From the IMG/VR virus record IMGVR_UViG_3300035698_015632, positions 1-32,736 of that record: a stretch of DNA of 32,736 bases, one strand, 5' to 3'. The stretch comes from a virus. Position 1 is the stretch's first letter, and each line of letters begins with the position of its first letter. Below are positions 25,385-32,736 of this stretch, one piece after another. Both the position numbers and the translations under genes were made by a program. The notes beneath the pieces are model-generated. The model was given only the letters and a program-made list of their open reading frames with translations. It was not told where the DNA came from and did no database searches.

Positions 25385-26389
25385 CTAAACGCCCATCAAG
25401 TTCATAATATCATGCATATTTAAACTTTCTTCATTACCAGCGTCCTTCTTCTTTTTGAGTTCGTTTTCGAACGTCGTAGAATTGGAAGTGTCATATCCCA
25501 TAGCCTTGTAGTCTTCCTTCGTCGCACCAACAATAGAGACAGCCGCATCTTCTCTTGTATTTTCCATTTTCTTCCTTCCCTCTTTTGCCATCTTGACATA
25601 ATCCATAAGGGCATCAGGGTCTTCGCGAATGTGATCTGGAACGTTTTCGATTTCTTGCAGTAAGCTTCCAAAGGTTTTTGAAAATGACGCAAGCCTGATT
25701 TGAAAGTGCGATAAATTACAAATTGGAAGGCCAAAAAAATGATAGAGGTTTTCCCCGCTCATTATCCAATACAGTTGATAGAAGTCTTGGATTGCGAGCC
25801 TTTTAAGGTTTCCATCCTGCATGTCTTCCATCGAAATATTGTAGCAAGAAACAATCGCCCGAAGATTTCCATCGGTAGACTCTTCGCTGCTTTGATCTAA
25901 AAGAGGAGTTATAAACCCCTCGTCCTTGTATAGGCTTCGAGAGATATAGTATCTATTGATTTGCTTGTCCGCATAAGACTCCGCCGTTATACCAACGCAC
26001 TTCTCTCTTTCAGATGCCTTTTCGCAGTATTCCTCTTCAGCCTTTTTAATGGCTTCGTTTTGGTTGTCAACTTGAGCTTTCAAAAAAGCGTTCGCCTTAT
26101 TGTCGGTTTCAGATTGAATAACCTTCTTTAGCCCTTCCAGTTCGCTCTCGTCGTCATCTGACCAAACGCCGCCATCCTTGAGAACCTCAAGCATCTCTTT
26201 CTCCGTGGGAACTCCGTCACGAACCGCCTTGTCAACAAAACCCTTGTGAATGATTTCCAAGTCTACCTGATCATGATGGGAGAGGTGCTTTATATAGACT
26301 GGCTTATTTTTTAAAAAGCCGATAGTAAACCCACGCGCTACATCGCTGAAGACCCTACGAAGCAACCCAAGTCTTTCTTCATTAGACAT
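25385..26389 (-). CDS. Tail assembly protein in chaperone position (distal)
   Basis: The product has 334 residues, mostly helical and charged, with HHDQVDLEIIHKGFV (38-52), a long acidic/Lys-rich helical stretch (about 80-130), and a conserved-looking segment QIRLASFSKTFGSLLQEIEN (235-254). It overlaps the upstream gene by 8 bases and ends 50 bases before the tape measure, the place occupied by the G-T tail assembly chaperones of lambda. It lies in the +1 frame relative to its neighbour, so the usual -1 frameshift fusion would not reach it. Tandem stops (TAG TAA) end it. Chaperone function is inferred from position. Confidence 0.6.
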   Translation of the reverse strand: MSNEERLGLLRRVFSDVARGFTIGFLKNKPVYIKHLSHHDQVDLEIIHKGFVDKAVRDGVPTEKEMLEVLKDGGVWSDDDESELEGLKKVIQSETDNKANAFLKAQVDNQNEAIKKAEEEYCEKASEREKCVGITAESYADKQINRYYISRSLYKDEGFITPLLDQSSEESTDGNLRAIVSCYNISMEDMQDGNLKRLAIQDFYQLYWIMSGENLYHFFGLPICNLSHFQIRLASFSKTFGSLLQEIENVPDHIREDPDALMDYVKMAKEGRKKMENTREDAAVSIVGATKEDYKAMGYDTSNSTTFENELKKKKDAGNEESLNMHDIMNLMGV

Positions 26390-27173
26390 TTCCCTCTTCC
26401 ATGTCTTTTTCTAAGTTCACGAAATCTTCATTGTCTGAAGCAGCGCCGTTATACCAGAAGCTAATGAAATATGCGAGTTTCTGTCTTGATAGGATGTAAA
26501 GCTCGTCAGGATCTTCTTCTTTTTCGTAATAGCTCTCGACTCTCTCCTCAAAGGTTTTCCCCTTGAAGAATGGAGTCCATTCTGCGTTCCCATCTTCCTT
26601 TTCGTCCTCCTCAATATGAGTAAGCATAAGAGTATACCATAAGATCACATGGTTTGATGCCTTGACATCTGCCGTGTGCTGGAAAATTCCGCTGTAAGAA
26701 GATTCAATGTCTGCGATTTCTTTTCGAATCTCGTTGATCTCTTCGATAATTCTTTTGAAATCTGATTTCTGGTTTTTTGTTGGGCGCTTAACCTTGACAC
26801 CAATCGCAACAAATTCACTCTGTAGCTCGGCGAGCTTCTTGTATCTTTCAGTAAGGTACTTCGCCTCATCACTTGTCAAGAGACCTCCCGTATCTGCGTA
26901 TTTCTTCGTGATCATTGCACGAGTTAAAATACCCTTTTTAATAAGCTTTGACTGCTCAATTGCAAACTCTAAGTCTGCCTCATCCATTTGCTTTCGCGTC
27001 GGACGGGCAATAACAAGTCGTGTGGGGATCTTTTTCTTGACCATGCGAGTTTCTTTCACCTCGACGCCCTCTTCATCTTTCTTAATCTTAGTATCGGGAA
27101 CTTCTTTCGTCGTTACGATTTCAAAACTATAGATTTCCTTATTCGAAACAATTCTCTCTTGTTTTTTTTCCAT
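26382..27173 (-). CDS. Tail assembly protein in chaperone position (middle)
   Basis: From ATG 27173 the protein has 263 residues: a basic N-terminus (MEKKQERIVSNKEIYSFEI), a helix-rich centre with LVIARPTRKQMDEADLEFA (residues 53-71), and an acidic C-terminus (WYNGAASDNEDFVNLEKDME). I prefer 27173 to the GTG at 27209, which overlaps the previous stop, because AAGGA lies 9 bases before 27173. The second to fourth codons, GAA AAA AAA, give a run of eight A's just after the start. The location between tube proteins and tape measure suggests binding to the tape measure and guiding tube polymerisation; no catalytic motif is seen. Confidence 0.62.
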   Translation of the reverse strand: MEKKQERIVSNKEIYSFEIVTTKEVPDTKIKKDEEGVEVKETRMVKKKIPTRLVIARPTRKQMDEADLEFAIEQSKLIKKGILTRAMITKKYADTGGLLTSDEAKYLTERYKKLAELQSEFVAIGVKVKRPTKNQKSDFKRIIEEINEIRKEIADIESSYSGIFQHTADVKASNHVILWYTLMLTHIEEDEKEDGNAEWTPFFKGKTFEERVESYYEKEEDPDELYILSRQKLAYFISFWYNGAASDNEDFVNLEKDMEEGNV

Positions 27174-27182
27174 ATTCCTTAT

Positions 27183-27187
27183 TCCTT
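27183..27187 (-). promoter_or_regulatory. Ribosome binding site deciding the ATG at 27173
   Basis: Minus-strand AAGGA with 9 bases to ATG 27173. A second AAGGA overlaps closer at 27176-27180, but its spacing of 2 is too short. It supports 27173 over the GTG at 27209. Confidence 0.6.
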
Positions 27188-27205
27188 GTTCTTTCCTTAT
27201 TATAC

Positions 27206-27442
27206 TCACTCATCGTCAAAATCCAAGTCAATTCTGTAATTTTTCACTTCAGAGATAAGGTCTCTAATAAAATCATTACCATGATCTAAAACCCTTTTTC
27301 TTAAATGGGACATTCTCTTCTGCGAAAGAATTTCTTCTTCTGCATTGATATCTTCCAGCGTCATCAACAAACTGCGACATAAACGATTCGTATTTCTTCG
27401 AATTTGAAACTCGAACAAATCCTTTAAATTTCCTATCTTCAT
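27206..27442 (-). CDS. Small helical protein, first gene of the tail-assembly group
   Basis: From ATG 27442 the product has 78 residues, mainly charged helices (KDLFEFQIRRNTNRL, EDINAEEEILSQKRMSHLRKRV) and an acidic end DLDFDDE. The start at ATG 27440-27442 is preferred to GTG 27478, because AAGGA lies 6 bases before it and the GTG falls inside a terminator hairpin. A short acidic helical protein directly after the tail tube genes fits a gpG-like tail chaperone subunit, but I cannot assign it firmly. The -1 frame beyond its end is closed by a TGA just before the next start, so no frameshift extension is possible. Confidence 0.6.
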   Translation of the reverse strand: MKIGNLKDLFEFQIRRNTNRLCRSLLMTLEDINAEEEILSQKRMSHLRKRVLDHGNDFIRDLISEVKNYRIDLDFDDE

Positions 27443-27448
27443 ACCTTT

Positions 27449-27453
27449 TCCTT
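27449..27453 (-). promoter_or_regulatory. Ribosome binding site deciding the ATG at 27442
   Basis: Minus-strand AAGGA with 6 bases to ATG 27442. It supports this start over the GTG at 27478 inside the hairpin. Confidence 0.65.
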
Positions 27454-27459
27454 TATACT

Positions 27460-27535
27460 TGGACAAACAAAGGGCCACTTTTAAAGTGGCCCCTTAAATT
27501 TATCGCTCAACCTTAAAATATAGCCTGATGGCTAT
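27460..27535 (-). terminator. Tandem hairpins, probable (partial) terminator after the tail tube genes
   Basis: Minus strand, directly after the tube protein stop: a 6-bp hairpin ATAGCC-ATCA-GGCTAT (27520-27535) followed by ATTTTA, then a perfect 21-base palindrome-like hairpin (27472-27492) with arms GGGCCACTT / AAGTGGCCC followed by TTTGTTTG. Only the second has a near-ideal terminator form. It lies inside an operon whose downstream genes have no obvious promoter of their own, so it may act by partial read-through and lower expression of the assembly and tape measure genes compared with the abundant tube protein. Confidence 0.75.
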
Positions 27536-28641
27536 TAAGTGGCTGAACCACTAATAAACAAGCCATTATCCGTATCTTCTGGGCCACCAATCTGAGCAGA
27601 CCATACAAGGTCAACCGTTTGGTTCGCGCCGATAGAAGAGTTGAAGGTTTGACTATCAAGCTTTGCGTTTTTGAGAGTATACAACAGGGAAATTGGACCT
27701 GTTCCCGTGCAACTTGGCTCTCTAAGGGTGACTGTTAGGTCATTTGCCGTATCTGCGCAAATCATGTCCGCAAGACTTCCTGAGTGTAACTCTGCAACGT
27801 TTGCAGTAACGTTTAACGAAACTGTAACTGGGAATGTAATTTCACGACTGAACGCAAATTTAGATCCTAGCCTTTGGAGAGGTTCACGAGCAATTGGGAC
27901 TTGCAACGAAAAGGTTTGAATGTGCGCAGTTCCCTCACTATACTGATCAGTTACTTTTGCGCCGAAAGGAGTATTCAAGGTTAGAGTCACGTCTCCTGGT
28001 TGTAAAGCGCTAGGCTGTCCAGTTCCTTGAAGTGCGATTGGAAGAACATAATCAACGCCTTCAACTGCAAGGCCGTTTTCTGGATTGACAGCAGGAATAG
28101 CGTAACCACTAGAACCTGGATCAATCTTCATGTTAAGGGCTTCAACAGTGACGGACGCCGTTGGCAACCCTCCAACCGCTGCTTCCGCAGTGTAGTTACT
28201 TAAAAATCCGTTTCCGACACCTACAGTCGTTCGGCTTGTTTCAGCCACATTGCTGACCGCGTCGGTTCCTTCTGGGGTCGTGAGAATAAAATAATTACGC
28301 TCATCAGTAACATTTGTTAAAATGCCAGAAATTGTAGAGACTGCGCCTCCAATATCAAGGCCAATCCCCGTCTCATTTGTTCCGTCAGTAAGAAGATAAT
28401 TAAAATCTAATGAAACGGTTGGTGATTCAAGAATAATCCTGTCGATTGCGGCAAGTTGTCCGAATTGGTTAACATCTTGTCTTGCAACGTTAAAAGCATA
28501 GCTTGCTGACTGGACACGGTAAAGTTCGTTTGTGTAGTTTCCAGATGCCGCACCAGAAGGGTGAATATGTGTTCCACTCGCAGGACTTGGGCCAGCGTAT
28601 AATGCTTGTGATTGGTAAATGACTCTTTTTCTATTTGACAT
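27535..28641 (-). CDS. Major tail tube protein, paralogue 2
   Basis: A 368-residue protein that begins MSNRKRVIYQSQALYAG. It is homologous to the adjacent upstream product: shared elements include V-YQS-A, VQSASYAFNVARQDVNQFGQ, GFLSNYTAEAAVGGLPTASV, LQPGDVTLTL and HIQTFSLQVPIAREPLQRLG (residues 243-262), then FAFSREI. Position just before the tail assembly and tape measure genes, length and Gly/Ser/Thr-rich beta composition indicate a major tail tube subunit, with an extra domain compared with the 250-residue tail protein V of lambda. The hairpins after its stop fit a highly expressed structural gene. An AAAGAAAT stretch is the only weak Shine-Dalgarno. Confidence 0.8.
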   Translation of the reverse strand: MSNRKRVIYQSQALYAGPSPASGTHIHPSGAASGNYTNELYRVQSASYAFNVARQDVNQFGQLAAIDRIILESPTVSLDFNYLLTDGTNETGIGLDIGGAVSTISGILTNVTDERNYFILTTPEGTDAVSNVAETSRTTVGVGNGFLSNYTAEAAVGGLPTASVTVEALNMKIDPGSSGYAIPAVNPENGLAVEGVDYVLPIALQGTGQPSALQPGDVTLTLNTPFGAKVTDQYSEGTAHIQTFSLQVPIAREPLQRLGSKFAFSREITFPVTVSLNVTANVAELHSGSLADMICADTANDLTVTLREPSCTGTGPISLLYTLKNAKLDSQTFNSSIGANQTVDLVWSAQIGGPEDTDNGLFISGSAT

Positions 28642-28721
28642 AATTTACTATTTCTTTAAAATTCAAAGTTTGAGTTATTTCTTTTTACACAGCTTTATGT
28701 AAAATGGGAATTGATAACGAG

Positions 28722-29783
28722 TTAAATTACAATGCTAGTATCAAGATTTCCACTAATTATAACATTACTCTCTCCATCTGTTTGACCAAACCCATCATCA
28801 ACAGGAGCGCATGGAATAGAAAACTGTAAGTCTACAGCCGTATACCCGCCTACAGAGTTTGACCAACCAATGTTTTCTAAGTAAGGTTTTCTCAAAACAA
28901 AATTAATCATTTGAGTTGTTGAACTTCCCGTTTCGACTGGTTGCCAAACCCTAACGACAAAGTCATCATCAATAAATTTTCCCGCAACAAGCTGGGTCAT
29001 TTCATCAGAGTCTGTTGTTGAAGAGGTTGCCTTGAAACCAGACATTATTGCGCTAATCTGCGCGGTCACAATTACGGGAGACTGCAACTCCCTAGAGAAT
29101 GCCTTCTGCTCTCCAAGTCTAATGAGTGGCGTGCGACCGAGAGGAATACCAATGTTAACGCTTTGAACGTGGACCCCGTTGTCAGCAATACCAAATAATC
29201 CTGTTGGCAAATAAAGCTGCATATCTTGCGGGCGCAAGGTTGGACTTAAGTCACTTGGGGTGTCTACAGAGAAGGATGAAGTTGAAACCCCTGCGTCTAA
29301 TCCTTCCATAGAGAAAGAAACCTTTGGAGCCTGCCCTACAGAAGCTTGAAAGCTGTAATTTGTGAGAACACCTTCAGAAATAGAAAGAGTAGAGAAAGCG
29401 CTTTCCGTTCCTTCTAATACCATTTCTCTTATGGCTACATCAATATCGCTCCATGAATACTGGCTTGAGATAGTGAGGGCGTCAACAATCGAGGTGCTTG
29501 ATGGTCCAGCGGAAGTTCCTGTTTCCATTGCTCCAGTTCCCATCAAACCAAGCGCTTGTTCTACGTCATAACCAGTTGGAATGTATTCGCTTTGAAAGTT
29601 TACTGTTGGCCATTGATTTGCTGATCGGTATGGCATCACCGAAAACTTACCAAGTCTTTGCACGTTGTTTCGTTGGGCACTAAAGTTTACGCCGACGGAC
29701 TGTAAAGTTGGTAGGGTTGTTTGACTATTTGTGTCTCCAGTTGGCTTTAAAGCCACTGATTCTGATTGGTAAAAGACGGCCAT
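28722..29783 (-). CDS. Major tail tube protein, paralogue 1
   Basis: A 353-residue protein that starts MAVFYQSESVALKPTGD. It aligns with the downstream product in the same order: LQSVGVNFSAQRNNVQRLGK, NFQSEYIPTGYDVEQALGL, GVLTNYSFQASVGQAPKVSF, LRPQDMQLYLPTGLFG and HVQSVNIGIPLGRTPLIRLG with AFSREL. The pair is a clear tandem duplication. AAGGA precedes the ATG by 9 bases. It probably makes a tube ring; whether the two paralogues alternate in the tube, form different sections, or one is a decorating protein cannot be told. An 80-base gap separates it from paralogue 2. Confidence 0.8.
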   Translation of the reverse strand: MAVFYQSESVALKPTGDTNSQTTLPTLQSVGVNFSAQRNNVQRLGKFSVMPYRSANQWPTVNFQSEYIPTGYDVEQALGLMGTGAMETGTSAGPSSTSIVDALTISSQYSWSDIDVAIREMVLEGTESAFSTLSISEGVLTNYSFQASVGQAPKVSFSMEGLDAGVSTSSFSVDTPSDLSPTLRPQDMQLYLPTGLFGIADNGVHVQSVNIGIPLGRTPLIRLGEQKAFSRELQSPVIVTAQISAIMSGFKATSSTTDSDEMTQLVAGKFIDDDFVVRVWQPVETGSSTTQMINFVLRKPYLENIGWSNSVGGYTAVDLQFSIPCAPVDDGFGQTDGESNVIISGNLDTSIVI

Positions 29784-29833
29784 AATTTATTTCCTTATCC
29801 TATTGAATTCTAATTAGGTTACACTCTTTTCAT

Positions 29834-30691
29834 TTAATTGGGAATCCTTGGGTCGCTCAAATAAAAATCTGCATATGCCATCGACATGTTAGAATTTCTT
29901 TTTTCTTGCGTTCCCCCAATTTTTGAAGCAAAGACACGCTCTACATAAGCCAAATGCCCAGAGTTCTCATCGATGGTATTTAAATAGTTGTAATCCCCAC
30001 TAAGAGAAGATTTGAGATCCCCGTATTCGTTAAATGGGGTGACTCCAATATCATCGAAAATTTTAATATGCTTATGAGCTTTATTCATGAATAAGGACAC
30101 ACAAGCATCCATATTAAACCCATCGTCTGTTACAAGAATGACTCGGATTTTAGTTTTAGATTCGTCTGTTCCACCAAGAGCCCAAGGTTTATTCTCTAAT
30201 TCGATGGAAGAGATAAAGCATGCGGGCATTGCATAGGAGTAGGGCTCTACGCCTGAAACTATGTCCTGATCAAAGCGGCTATTTTCTATGTATCGCTTTT
30301 CAAACAAGATCTCTTCTTCAAAATCTTCGACAACATAGACGTTAAAATCCTTGTAAGCAAAATCTCCACTGAGATCTGACAAGCCCGATCCAACGCTTTC
30401 GTCGAATAACACGCGGCCATTGTCGTAATCGATTTCCAATCCAGAGACACCCCTTGCTATAAATTCCCCGCTCACATAAACGCCACTTGGGATGTTTATG
30501 CTTGTAACGCTGGAATCTGCTCCCCACTGTTTGAAGGGGGATGAATATGGGATTTTTCCACCAAGCTGGGAATCTTCGTTATAATACAGGTTCGAGGAAG
30601 CGTTTTCGTAACCCTCTCCATCTGACAAAATCGTATGGTCAAGCCAAAGATAGAAGCTAGAGACGACCTTGTTTACGTATTGGTCTTGCAT
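29834..30691 (-). CDS. Putative head-tail connector or tail terminator protein
   Basis: The product has 285 residues. It starts MQDQYVNKVVSSFYLWLDHT, then shows a beta-rich middle with GGKIPYSSPFKQWG, GLEIDYDNGRVLFDESVG and YKDFNVYVVEDFEEEILFEK, and later MPACFISSIELENKPWALGG and YADFYLSDPRIPN at the end. I do not recognise the family. Its position directly before the tail tube genes, after the neck genes, is where siphophages carry the tail terminator or tail-completion protein. The start overlaps the previous stop (TAATG). Connector role is by context only. Confidence 0.58.
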   Translation of the reverse strand: MQDQYVNKVVSSFYLWLDHTILSDGEGYENASSNLYYNEDSQLGGKIPYSSPFKQWGADSSVTSINIPSGVYVSGEFIARGVSGLEIDYDNGRVLFDESVGSGLSDLSGDFAYKDFNVYVVEDFEEEILFEKRYIENSRFDQDIVSGVEPYSYAMPACFISSIELENKPWALGGTDESKTKIRVILVTDDGFNMDACVSLFMNKAHKHIKIFDDIGVTPFNEYGDLKSSLSGDYNYLNTIDENSGHLAYVERVFASKIGGTQEKRNSNMSMAYADFYLSDPRIPN

Positions 30692-31338
30692 TATGAAAAC
30701 AGCCTTCCAATTGTATTTTTAAACATGTCTAAGATTTTGCTGATGTATGGGTAAGCTTCGATTGAGTTCGGCAACACCTTATTCTTTAGTTGCAGCGCAA
30801 CTCCAGTCCTACTGTATTTTCTTGCAAGTCTTGGATCAAGGTCAAACAGGACGGCGTAATGCCGAACATTCTCATTTAAAGATCCATCCTCCAGCATTTT
30901 TGCCCACGATGCATTTCCAACACCCCATTGGGCGAGCTTAGTGACATCTTCGATTTCCAACTCTGTTGGAACGCCCATTTTGAACGTATATCTCAAGTTA
31001 ATAGGAGGGCCAACTGAAGTAATAGGAATGTGTCTATTTAAAAGAGCGTCCAAGTTTCGGGTTGGGTCTCCAGATGGGAAGCCAAAAAACGTGTAAAGAT
31101 TTACATTCTCCCTTTCGCCGCGTGGGCCACCATAGCTGATCAATCCAGATTCGTGCGGCGCAGTTTTGCCACCTTGTAACTCTTTGGTAACTGGATCATT
31201 TTGAAACTCTCTAATCATAAAGCGTTTTGCAACGTTGGATTTTTGTCGAGCTTGACCCAAGGCAAAGTGCTTTCCAGTGGTTGTATTCCAGAACTGTTTC
31301 GCAAATTGCAACCTTACCTCTTTGGTATTGACCTTCAT
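30691..31338 (-). CDS. Putative neck/tail-completion protein
   Basis: The protein has 215 residues and is basic at the N-terminus (KVNTKEVRLQFAKQFW, then AKRFMIREFQNDPVTKELQGG and NLYTFFGFPSGDPTRNL). The pattern of a helix ending in EF-x2-D-PVT-EL-x-GG followed by NL-FGF is one I associate with neck-region proteins of other tailed phages. Placement between the head-closure-type gene and the connector protein supports a head-tail joining role, perhaps like HK97 gp10. The start overlaps the previous stop. No enzyme motif is visible. Confidence 0.55.
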   Translation of the reverse strand: MKVNTKEVRLQFAKQFWNTTTGKHFALGQARQKSNVAKRFMIREFQNDPVTKELQGGKTAPHESGLISYGGPRGERENVNLYTFFGFPSGDPTRNLDALLNRHIPITSVGPPINLRYTFKMGVPTELEIEDVTKLAQWGVGNASWAKMLEDGSLNENVRHYAVLFDLDPRLARKYSRTGVALQLKNKVLPNSIEAYPYISKILDMFKNTIGRLFS

Positions 31339-31790
31339 TAATCAAGGCTCCTCAATATCAACATTTTATAACTGGAGGTGAACATTCCATGTGGGATCTC
31401 GTCTGAGATGACTTGAAATATTTTGCTGTCAAATTCTATCCTGTTCACATTTCCCAACCAATTGAAATCCTCATTAGACATCTTCAAGCGAACCTCGCCA
31501 GAATCTATGCTGAGTTTTAGATCGTCGCCTTTTGTTGCGTCAAGGGGAGTCTTTGGTTTCTCCCCTGCAAAATAGAAAATACGGGCATAAATCAAACGCT
31601 CTGATTCCTCATATCTTACGTTGCTGGTCTTTGGCCGATTTCCGTAAATATGGTTGTAGTTCGGGTTAGATGATACAATAACCCTCTTTCCATCTTTAAA
31701 GGCTTTTATGGGCCGTCTAAACGTGTCGTGGATGGAATTAAAGGCATCGTCTATACTCGCTTTGTTGGCGTCTGAGATTAAACTTACCAT
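31338..31790 (-). CDS. Putative head closure/head-tail adaptor protein
   Basis: From ATG 31788-31790 the product has 150 residues. A longer reading from 31883 would overlap the preceding gene by 92 bases, whereas 31790 lies one base after its stop. The sequence has an N-terminal helix (MVSLISDANKASIDDAFNSI), strands around VIVSSNPNYNHIYG and LIYARIFYFA, and a C-terminal beta region (IDSGEVRLKMSNEDFNWLG, FQVISDEIPHGMF, KMLILRSLD). Size and alternating strand character fit small head-closure or adaptor proteins found next to the portal in tailed phages. I recognise no family with certainty. Confidence 0.52.
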   Translation of the reverse strand: MVSLISDANKASIDDAFNSIHDTFRRPIKAFKDGKRVIVSSNPNYNHIYGNRPKTSNVRYEESERLIYARIFYFAGEKPKTPLDATKGDDLKLSIDSGEVRLKMSNEDFNWLGNVNRIEFDSKIFQVISDEIPHGMFTSSYKMLILRSLD

Positions 31791-31791
31791 T

Positions 31792-32256
31792 TTAGTTAAG
31801 GACAGGAGAAGATGGAGCGTCATCGCCCGCAACTTGAATTGGATTTGCGAGGTTACTTTTGTAATACCCGATGCATTTATCAAGCTCTAATTGAGCATCT
31901 CTTTGCATCCCTCGATATAGTTTCAAAAGCTCACCGCGATTGGTTCTTGTTATCTTGCTGTCTCCCTCTGACAAGTTTGACCAGTCCATTGTGCTCTCGT
32001 CAAAAATCCCATTGATTGCCTCATACGTTCTTTGCTCAAAATACTGGATCTTATACATCTGTTCATAGATAGAACTTTCCGTCGTTCCAAATGATGGAGA
32101 GAAGTCATCGCCAGAAATGGAGAAGGAGGTATCTATTTTGATGTTTAGACCGCCAATATTAACCTCCGACCAACCACTGATTGAAACAATGGAGACGTTT
32201 GAAGGGCTACCCAAGTCTACCCATACGCCAGAAGCAAAATCGCCAATACTAGACAT
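31792..32256 (-). CDS. Putative head-tail connector protein
   Basis: The product has 154 residues. It starts with a beta-rich region (FASGVWVDLGSPSNVSIVSI, residues 7-26) and continues in a helix-rich half with MDWSNLSEGDSKITRTNRGE (90-109) and LYRGMQRDAQLELDKCIGYY (112-131). The LSEGD-S-I-R-N motif followed by a helix with a terminal YYKSN recurs in neck-region proteins of other large phages as far as I recall; its function is unknown. It sits close to the head module and is followed by the head closure candidate. No enzyme motif is visible. Confidence 0.5.
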   Translation of the reverse strand: MSSIGDFASGVWVDLGSPSNVSIVSISGWSEVNIGGLNIKIDTSFSISGDDFSPSFGTTESSIYEQMYKIQYFEQRTYEAINGIFDESTMDWSNLSEGDSKITRTNRGELLKLYRGMQRDAQLELDKCIGYYKSNLANPIQVAGDDAPSSPVLN

Positions 32257-32259
32257 GGC

Positions 32260-32697
32260 TTATGATCCCTCTCTAAGAATTCTTCGAACTCTTTTCGTCT
32301 GCTCTTCAGACGCATTTTGAATCGAATCATCTGGGTCTACCCAATTGCTCATGTCAATTTGCGTATTTTTTCTTGCTTGAACTCTGTATTCGCGAGAAAG
32401 GCGACCTTTTAAAACGCGCCTATCAGAAACGGGAAGTAGCCCGACTCTTGTCGCAAGTCTTTGTAAGTCTACAAGGTTCATTTCTGCCATTTGAGTTTCG
32501 AGGTCTTCCAAATTCTTTACTTTCCATGGAGAGGCTGAAGATCTTGTTCCGAGGATATCGTCAAGCGTTACCACAGCGGCCATTGGGTCTGGAGAGGGAA
32601 GCATTCCACTTACAACGTTAGTTTTCTTAACCACTTTTTCTCTTGCCACGGTTCTCTTTGCGGCAACCTTTTCACCTGTTTCTAATTGTTTTGTCAT
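32260..32697 (-). CDS. Small basic protein with SAP/HeH-like motif, head region
   Basis: The protein has 145 residues. It has a basic, low-complexity N-terminus (EKVAAKRTVAREKVVKK) and a predicted helix-extended-helix around MAEMNLVDLQRLATRVGLLP followed by RRVLKGRLSREYRV, the layout of SAP/Rho-N type nucleic-acid-binding motifs. The C-terminus is charged (EQTKRVRRILREGS). AAGGA lies 5-6 bases before the ATG. Position at the head-side end of the tail cluster suggests a head-completion or DNA-associated virion protein. The domain call is pattern-based and moderate at best. Confidence 0.5.
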   Translation of the reverse strand: MTKQLETGEKVAAKRTVAREKVVKKTNVVSGMLPSPDPMAAVVTLDDILGTRSSASPWKVKNLEDLETQMAEMNLVDLQRLATRVGLLPVSDRRVLKGRLSREYRVQARKNTQIDMSNWVDPDDSIQNASEEQTKRVRRILREGS

Positions 32698-32736
32698 CTT
32701 ATTCCTTTGATTTGGTTTTCAAACTCTCTTACACGG
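32694..32736 (-). CDS. 3' end of an upstream head-region gene (partial)
   Basis: On the minus strand the frame ending TGA at 32694-32696 is open to the window edge and encodes RVREFENQIKGIR. It overlaps the next ATG by ATGA, as many genes here do. Only 13 residues are visible, so no product can be named; the other two frames hold stops. Confidence 0.45.
   Translation of the reverse strand, partial: RVREFENQIKGIR

Noticed and set aside
26381-26400. Slippery-type heptamer GGGAAAT near the end of the middle tail-assembly gene, in the correct X-XXY-YYZ phase for a -1 frameshift
   Set aside because: The following gene is in the +1 frame, not the -1 frame, so a -1 shift would miss it and end after about 17 codons.
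27200-27215. Possible -1 frameshift from the small helical gene into the next gene
   Set aside because: The -1 frame has a TGA immediately before the next gene's GTG, leaving no room for a fusion, and there is no slippery site.
28683-28704. Inverted repeat TTTTACA / TGTAAAA between the two tail tube genes
   Set aside because: The stem is AT-rich, and no T-tract follows on the minus strand, so it is not a convincing terminator; an operator role is unsupported.

Overview
The window looks like part of a tailed double-stranded DNA phage genome (or a prophage) with siphovirus-type morphology. On the minus strand, from the right edge to about 4.3 kb, it carries a head-completion and tail module in near-perfect lambda order: neck/connector genes, major tail proteins, tail-assembly genes, tape measure, then proteins resembling gpM (twice), gpL, gpK, gpI and gpJ, followed by accessory tip or fibre genes. 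I see no sheath or contractile baseplate gene. The lambda-type tail tip (gpL-like cysteine motif, JAMM plus NlpC/P60 gpK, gpI, gpJ) points to a Gram-negative host. The style of several proteins, with Gly-Ile-Pro-Asn-Leu motifs and a glycosyltransferase cluster, recalls marine phages. The exact host cannot be told from the sequence.

Left part, plus strand (1-4278): the 3' end of a gene whose disordered tail has AGPTS repeats and an SSB-like acidic end; a strong intrinsic terminator; a glycosyltransferase pair in which a GT4 domain, a DUF4214-like module and the first half of a GT9 domain lie in one protein and the second GT9 half lies in the next, joined by a TTGA stop/start overlap; then a possible Rad52-like, AT-hook-bearing DNA-binding protein. 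This operon meets the tail operon head-on, with overlapping stop codons and no intergenic space.

Right part, minus strand (32736-4275), in order of transcription: end of an unknown gene; four or five head-completion/neck genes; two paralogous major tail tube proteins; tandem hairpins that probably form a partial terminator; three tail-assembly (chaperone-position) genes; a giant 3166-residue tape measure with inserted domains; two gpM-like proteins, gpL, gpK, gpI and gpJ; a repeat protein; a pair of paralogous tip/fibre proteins separated by a small beta protein; and a last unknown structural gene. Genes are tightly packed, often with TAATG or ATGA overlaps, so translation is probably coupled.

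Most notable are the split and fused glycosyltransferase, CBM5/12-like carbohydrate-binding modules grafted onto three consecutive tail-tip proteins, a possible kinase-fold insertion flanked by repeated IPNL motifs inside the tape measure, and recurrent gene duplication in the tail module (tube, gpM, fibre proteins, repeats inside the tape measure). I found no tRNA, CRISPR array, insertion sequence, integrase or attachment site. No gene-free stretch exceeds about 90 bases.
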